From Candidatus Parcubacteria bacterium (GTDB taxonomy: Bacteria; Patescibacteriota; Patescibacteriia; JAACEG01): DNA of 7,735 bases. The notes under the pieces are model-generated. The model saw only the letters and a list, made by a program, of their open reading frames with translations, was not told the DNA's origin and made no database searches. This document shows, piece after piece, positions 5,166-7,735 of the stretch (positions within the stretch are counted from its first letter, which is position 1; every line of letters starts with the position of its first letter). The translations under genes were made by a program, and so were the position numbers. The DNA is taken from NCBI GenBank assembly GCA_023142625.1, contig JAGLJD010000075.1:1-7735 (forward strand), in the 5' to 3' direction.

Positions 5166-5328
5166 AAATTCTGTCATTTTGAGGCGATAGCCGAAGAATC
5201 TGCATTACTTATTGATAAAATATTGTTATAATAATTGAATATCAAACAGCGATGATTTTAAAATAATTTAGCGGCAATCAAAGCAGATCCTTCATTCCGC
5301 TATCGCTCCATTCAGGATGACAAAATTT
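5166..5328. repeat. ~160-bp inverted-repeat element (MITE/REP-like)
   Basis: The left arm at 5166-5203 (AAATTCTGTCATTTTGA then GGCGATAGC, GAATCTGC) is mirrored by the right arm at 5283-5328, whose reverse complement reads AAATTTTGTCATCCTGA, then GGAGCGATAGC, GGATCTGC. Several arm differences would be G-U pairs in plus-strand RNA, and small insertions separate the blocks. The TGTCAT..TGA...GATCT layout resembles dispersed intergenic repeats known from many bacterial genomes. The centre (5204-5282) is AT-rich and non-coding, with a small TTGATA/TATCAA pair. No clear target-site duplication was found and no transposase is present, so any mobility would have to be supplied in trans. Confidence 0.7.
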
Positions 5329-5360
5329 TTTTGCATTTAATAATTTAAAAATTTCTGATT

Positions 5361-5401
5361 TAAAAACGAGAGCGGTCTTTTACTTTTTAAAGACCACTCT
5401 C
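5361..5401 (-). terminator. Intrinsic terminator of the zinc-ribbon gene
   Basis: Read on the minus strand, GAGAGTGGTCTTT (5389-5401) pairs with AAAGACCGCTCTC (5368-5380) over 13 positions, including one U-G wobble, around an 8-nt loop, and is followed by GTTTTTA. On the plus strand the wobble becomes a C-A mismatch and no T-run follows, so it should act only for the minus strand. It begins 17 bp after the UGA stop of the gene. Confidence 0.85.
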
Positions 5402-5418
5402 TCATCAACATTAATGCG

Positions 5419-5667
5419 TCAAAAAGACGCCGCCGGTTCTCGATCATGACAACCGCAATTTCTGCAGTCAACTATAATCTTAACAATAAATCCAGTTATG
5501 GATTCGCCCGGCACCCTTACCAACTCCGCAATACATTGCCCTTTGTCTGCTACTTTTGTTTCACATTGCGGACAAAAAAGCGTCACCTCCCTTGGGAGTT
5601 CTACTGATCCCGTTTGACTTGCGACCAAAGACATTATTCCCAATCTCGTTCTTGCGCCCATACCCAT
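5419..5667 (-). CDS. Small zinc-ribbon-like protein of unknown function
   Basis: This 82-residue protein is not one I can name. It carries two cysteine pairs, CPQC at 32-35 and CRNC at 68-71, spaced as in a zinc ribbon, with extra C45, C73 and H74. Between the knuckles lies a strand-rich stretch (CIAELVRVPGESITGFIVKIIVDC). The N-terminal 30 residues are polar and may be flexible; no membrane anchor is seen. The first ATG is chosen because AAGGAGGA sits 6 nt upstream; the ATG at codon 3 would be too far. It has a full private unit: promoter at 5710-5738, Shine-Dalgarno and terminator at 5361-5401. By hand count its DNA is about 42% GC over 5461-5580, higher than the neighbouring spacers. It could bind nucleic acid or a protein partner, but the role is unknown. 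Confidence 0.85.
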   Translation of the reverse strand: MGMGARTRLGIMSLVASQTGSVELPREVTLFCPQCETKVADKGQCIAELVRVPGESITGFIVKIIVDCRNCGCHDREPAASF

Positions 5668-5673
5668 AATAAA

Positions 5674-5681
5674 TCCTCCTT
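5674..5681 (-). promoter_or_regulatory. Strong Shine-Dalgarno of the zinc-ribbon gene
   Basis: AAGGAGGA on the minus strand lies 6 nt before the ATG at 5667 and decides the start over the in-frame ATG two codons later. Confidence 0.88.
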
Positions 5682-5709
5682 ATTTATAAAATTAACGAAC
5701 TTTAATGAA

Positions 5710-5738
5710 TATATAGCAAACATAATATTTTTAGTCAA
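5710..5738 (-). promoter_or_regulatory. Sigma-70 type promoter of the zinc-ribbon gene
   Basis: On the minus strand TTGACT (5733-5738), a 17-bp spacer and TATATA (5710-5715) form a good promoter. Transcription would begin near 5703, giving a leader of about 36 nt that contains the Shine-Dalgarno. The region lies between this gene and the divergent clpC gene; no comparably good plus-strand promoter is seen here, only a weak TTAGTC-16-TATAAA at 5731-5758. Confidence 0.7.
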
Positions 5739-5780
5739 ATTAAAAAATGTAATATAAAAATTAAAACTAACAAAACATTT

Positions 5781-7735
5781 ATGCAGACTTTTTTAGACAA
5801 ATTCACGATCAGTTATAAAGACACGATTAAGCAGGCGTTTGATTTGGCGCGGGAAAATAACGATTCGTCAGTTAGCGCCGAGCATCTTTTCTATTCTCTA
5901 ATAATCCAAAAAGGGAGTTTGGCAAATCATATTCTAAAAAAATTAAAAATTACCGCGGCTCAATTAAAAAGAGAGATGCTGCCGATTCATCAGCTCGGAC
6001 ACCGCATTGAAAAAAACAGAAAACATCCCGCAATTTCAAATGAAAGCAAAGGCATTATTAAAAGGTCTGCCGCTATCGCCAGCGCTATGTCGCATAAATT
6101 CATCGGCACCGAGCATCTTTTAATAGCGCTGATTAAATCAAACAGCCCTGAAATTATAAAATTTTTCAAGCGGCATAAAATAGATTCTAAAAAAATGGAG
6201 GATCAGATAATCGGGTCGCTGAAAACGCTCACGAAATTTTCGCGACTCACAAACAGATCCCGCTATTCTAAATTAAAAAAAATCAGCGAAGAATATTTTG
6301 AAGAAGAAGGCGAAAAAGACAGCGACTTTATTGTTGATTTGACAAATCGAGATAATGTGGAAAAAATTGATCCTGTTATCGCGCGCGAAGATGAGATTAG
6401 CAGAATAATCCAAATTTTATCCCGCCGCTCTAAAAATAATCCTCTTCTTTTAGGCGAACCTGGAGTTGGAAAAACTGCTATCATAGAAGGGCTGGCAAAA
6501 AAAATCGCCTGCTTGGATGTTCCGCCTTTTCTTTACGGAAAAAAAATTATCAAGCTTAATATGGGATCTATGATTGCCGGAACAATGTTCAGGGGAGAAT
6601 TTGAATCAAGGTTAAAAGCGATTATAGAAAAAATACAGGGCGACCCGAACTCTATTCTTTTTATTGATGAAATTCACAATATCGTGGGTGCCGGATCAAG
6701 CAGCGGTAATTTAGACGCGGCAAATATCCTAAAACCAGCCCTTGCGCGCGGAGAATTCCGCTTGATAGGCGCGACTACTTTTACCGATTATAAAAAACAG
6801 ATTGAAAAAGACCGCGCGCTTAAAAGGCGATTCGCAACAGTTAAAATAGAGGAGCCGAACGCGGAAAAAAGCCGCGAAATTCTGATTAAATTAAAAAAAT
6901 ATTATGAAAAATTCCATAAAATAGAAATAACTGAGCAGGCCATAAATTCGGCTATTAAACTCTCTGATCGTTATTTAACAAACAGCCGCCTGCCTGACAA
7001 AGCGATTGATTTAATTGATGAAGCCGCGGCTAAGGTAAAAATAAAAAAAGAAAAGCATAATTTCGGATTTTTGCAGTCAAAATTCAGAAACAAACTTAAA
7101 AAAATAGAATTCATAAAACAGCGGCATATAAATAGCGAAGATTATTCAGCCGCGATAGGATTAAAAAAAGACGCTGACGATTTGATTAAAGAATTCAAAT
7201 CTTTAGAAACGATAAACGAAGAACTTAAAAAAACTATTATCGGCAAGATTACCAACGATGATATCGCGGAAGTTATTTCAAAAATAACGAATATACCTAA
7301 AAATCAGTTGAATTCCGAAGACGCGGATAGTCTTCTTGGTTTAGAAAAAAAACTGCGCGAAAAAATAATCGGGCAGGAAAAATCGATTAAAACTGTAGTA
7401 AGATATTTAAAAAGGTGTCTCCTGAATATCTCCTCTCCCGATCGCCCAATGGCTTCATTTATGTTTTTAGGCCCTGTCGGCGTAGGAAAAACTGAACTGG
7501 CAAAACAGGTAGCCAAACTTGTCTTTGGCGAAAAACAGCCAGAGGATAGCAGCGCTTTAACTGGAAAATCATCAATAATCAAGCTTGATATGAGTGAATT
7601 TAACGACAAATTTAATGTTTCGCGCTTAATAGGAGCGCCAGCAGGATATGTCGGATATGACGAAGGAGGAAAACTCACGGAATTTGTCAAGCATAATCCG
7701 CGCAGCTTAATCCTGTTTGATGAAATTGAAAAAGC
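5781..7735 (+). CDS. clpC: ClpC-type AAA+ unfoldase (Clp/Hsp100), cut by window edge
   Basis: This is a class I Clp/Hsp100 ATPase that unfolds proteins and feeds them to ClpP. The 651 visible codons give: a Clp_N domain (1 to ~145) with its two repeats marked by AEHL (33-36) and TEHL (110-113); domain D1 with Walker A GEPGVGKT (225-232), Walker B ILFIDE ending at E297, pore loop AGTMFRG (266-272) and RRF (349-351); a short charged middle region at about 417-510; then D2 with Walker A GPVGVGKT (564-571), pore loop GYVG (622-625) and Walker B LILFDE ending at E648. The short middle region fits ClpC rather than ClpB, which has a longer coiled coil. Phe270 replaces the usual pore-loop Tyr. About ten extra residues occur after VFG (584-598). 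The rest of D2 and any ClpP-binding loop lie beyond the edge. The ATG has no Shine-Dalgarno. Confidence 0.95.
   Translation, partial: MQTFLDKFTISYKDTIKQAFDLARENNDSSVSAEHLFYSLIIQKGSLANHILKKLKITAAQLKREMLPIHQLGHRIEKNRKHPAISNESKGIIKRSAAIASAMSHKFIGTEHLLIALIKSNSPEIIKFFKRHKIDSKKMEDQIIGSLKTLTKFSRLTNRSRYSKLKKISEEYFEEEGEKDSDFIVDLTNRDNVEKIDPVIAREDEISRIIQILSRRSKNNPLLLGEPGVGKTAIIEGLAKKIACLDVPPFLYGKKIIKLNMGSMIAGTMFRGEFESRLKAIIEKIQGDPNSILFIDEIHNIVGAGSSSGNLDAANILKPALARGEFRLIGATTFTDYKKQIEKDRALKRRFATVKIEEPNAEKSREILIKLKKYYEKFHKIEITEQAINSAIKLSDRYLTNSRLPDKAIDLIDEAAAKVKIKKEKHNFGFLQSKFRNKLKKIEFIKQRHINSEDYSAAIGLKKDADDLIKEFKSLETINEELKKTIIGKITNDDIAEVISKITNIPKNQLNSEDADSLLGLEKKLREKIIGQEKSIKTVVRYLKRCLLNISSPDRPMASFMFLGPVGVGKTELAKQVAKLVFGEKQPEDSSALTGKSSIIKLDMSEFNDKFNVSRLIGAPAGYVGYDEGGKLTEFVKHNPRSLILFDEIEK

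Noticed and set aside
6263..6484. 73-codon open frame antisense to clpC D1
   Set aside because: Opposite the Walker A region of a clear AAA+ gene; no start signals.
7304..7690. 128-codon open frame antisense to clpC
   Set aside because: It lies wholly opposite the conserved D2 coding region, has a Ser/Pro/Phe-rich shadow composition and no ribosome binding site.

Overview
The window looks like chromosomal DNA from an AT-rich bacterium with a compact genome, most likely a member of the Candidate Phyla Radiation (Patescibacteria), perhaps near Parcubacteria. That placement is an inference. It rests on the low-GC coding style, a shortened ribosomal protein L13, an RNA polymerase alpha subunit that ends in a lysine-rich tail instead of the usual C-terminal domain, and an operon whose start codons almost all lack Shine-Dalgarno sequences. 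UGA acts as a stop codon here: two genes end in UGA just before hairpins that look like terminators. This argues against the UGA=Gly code of Gracilibacteria and Absconditabacteria.

Positions 1-4479 (minus strand) hold a translation and transcription operon read right to left: infA, rpmJ, rpsM, rpsK, rpsD, rpoA, rplQ, an unrecognised 114-codon gene, rplM and rpsI (cut by the window edge). It starts at a near-consensus sigma-70 promoter at 4547-4574. Most junctions are 6-35 bp. Two wider spacers, rpsK-rpsD and rpsD-rpoA, are rich in inverted repeats and could be RNA control or processing elements or remnants of dispersed repeats.

Positions 4480-5780 are a small accessory zone. A divergent promoter drives an 80-codon plus-strand gene of unknown function with a strong Shine-Dalgarno and a clear terminator. 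A minus-strand 82-codon gene encodes a small CxxC/CxxC zinc-ribbon-like protein with its own promoter, Shine-Dalgarno and terminator. Between them, 4931-5418 holds no protein gene but contains a good plus-strand promoter with no obvious target and a ~160-bp inverted-repeat element resembling a dispersed MITE-type repeat.

Positions 5781-7735 (plus strand) hold the first 651 codons of a ClpC-type AAA+ unfoldase, cut by the right edge inside the second ATPase domain.

The operon supplies initiation factor IF1, 30S and 50S proteins and the RNA polymerase alpha subunit, the classic alpha-operon set with L13/S9 appended. ClpC would act in protein quality control with a ClpP partner encoded elsewhere. 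No defence system, CRISPR array, tRNA, rRNA or transposase gene was found.
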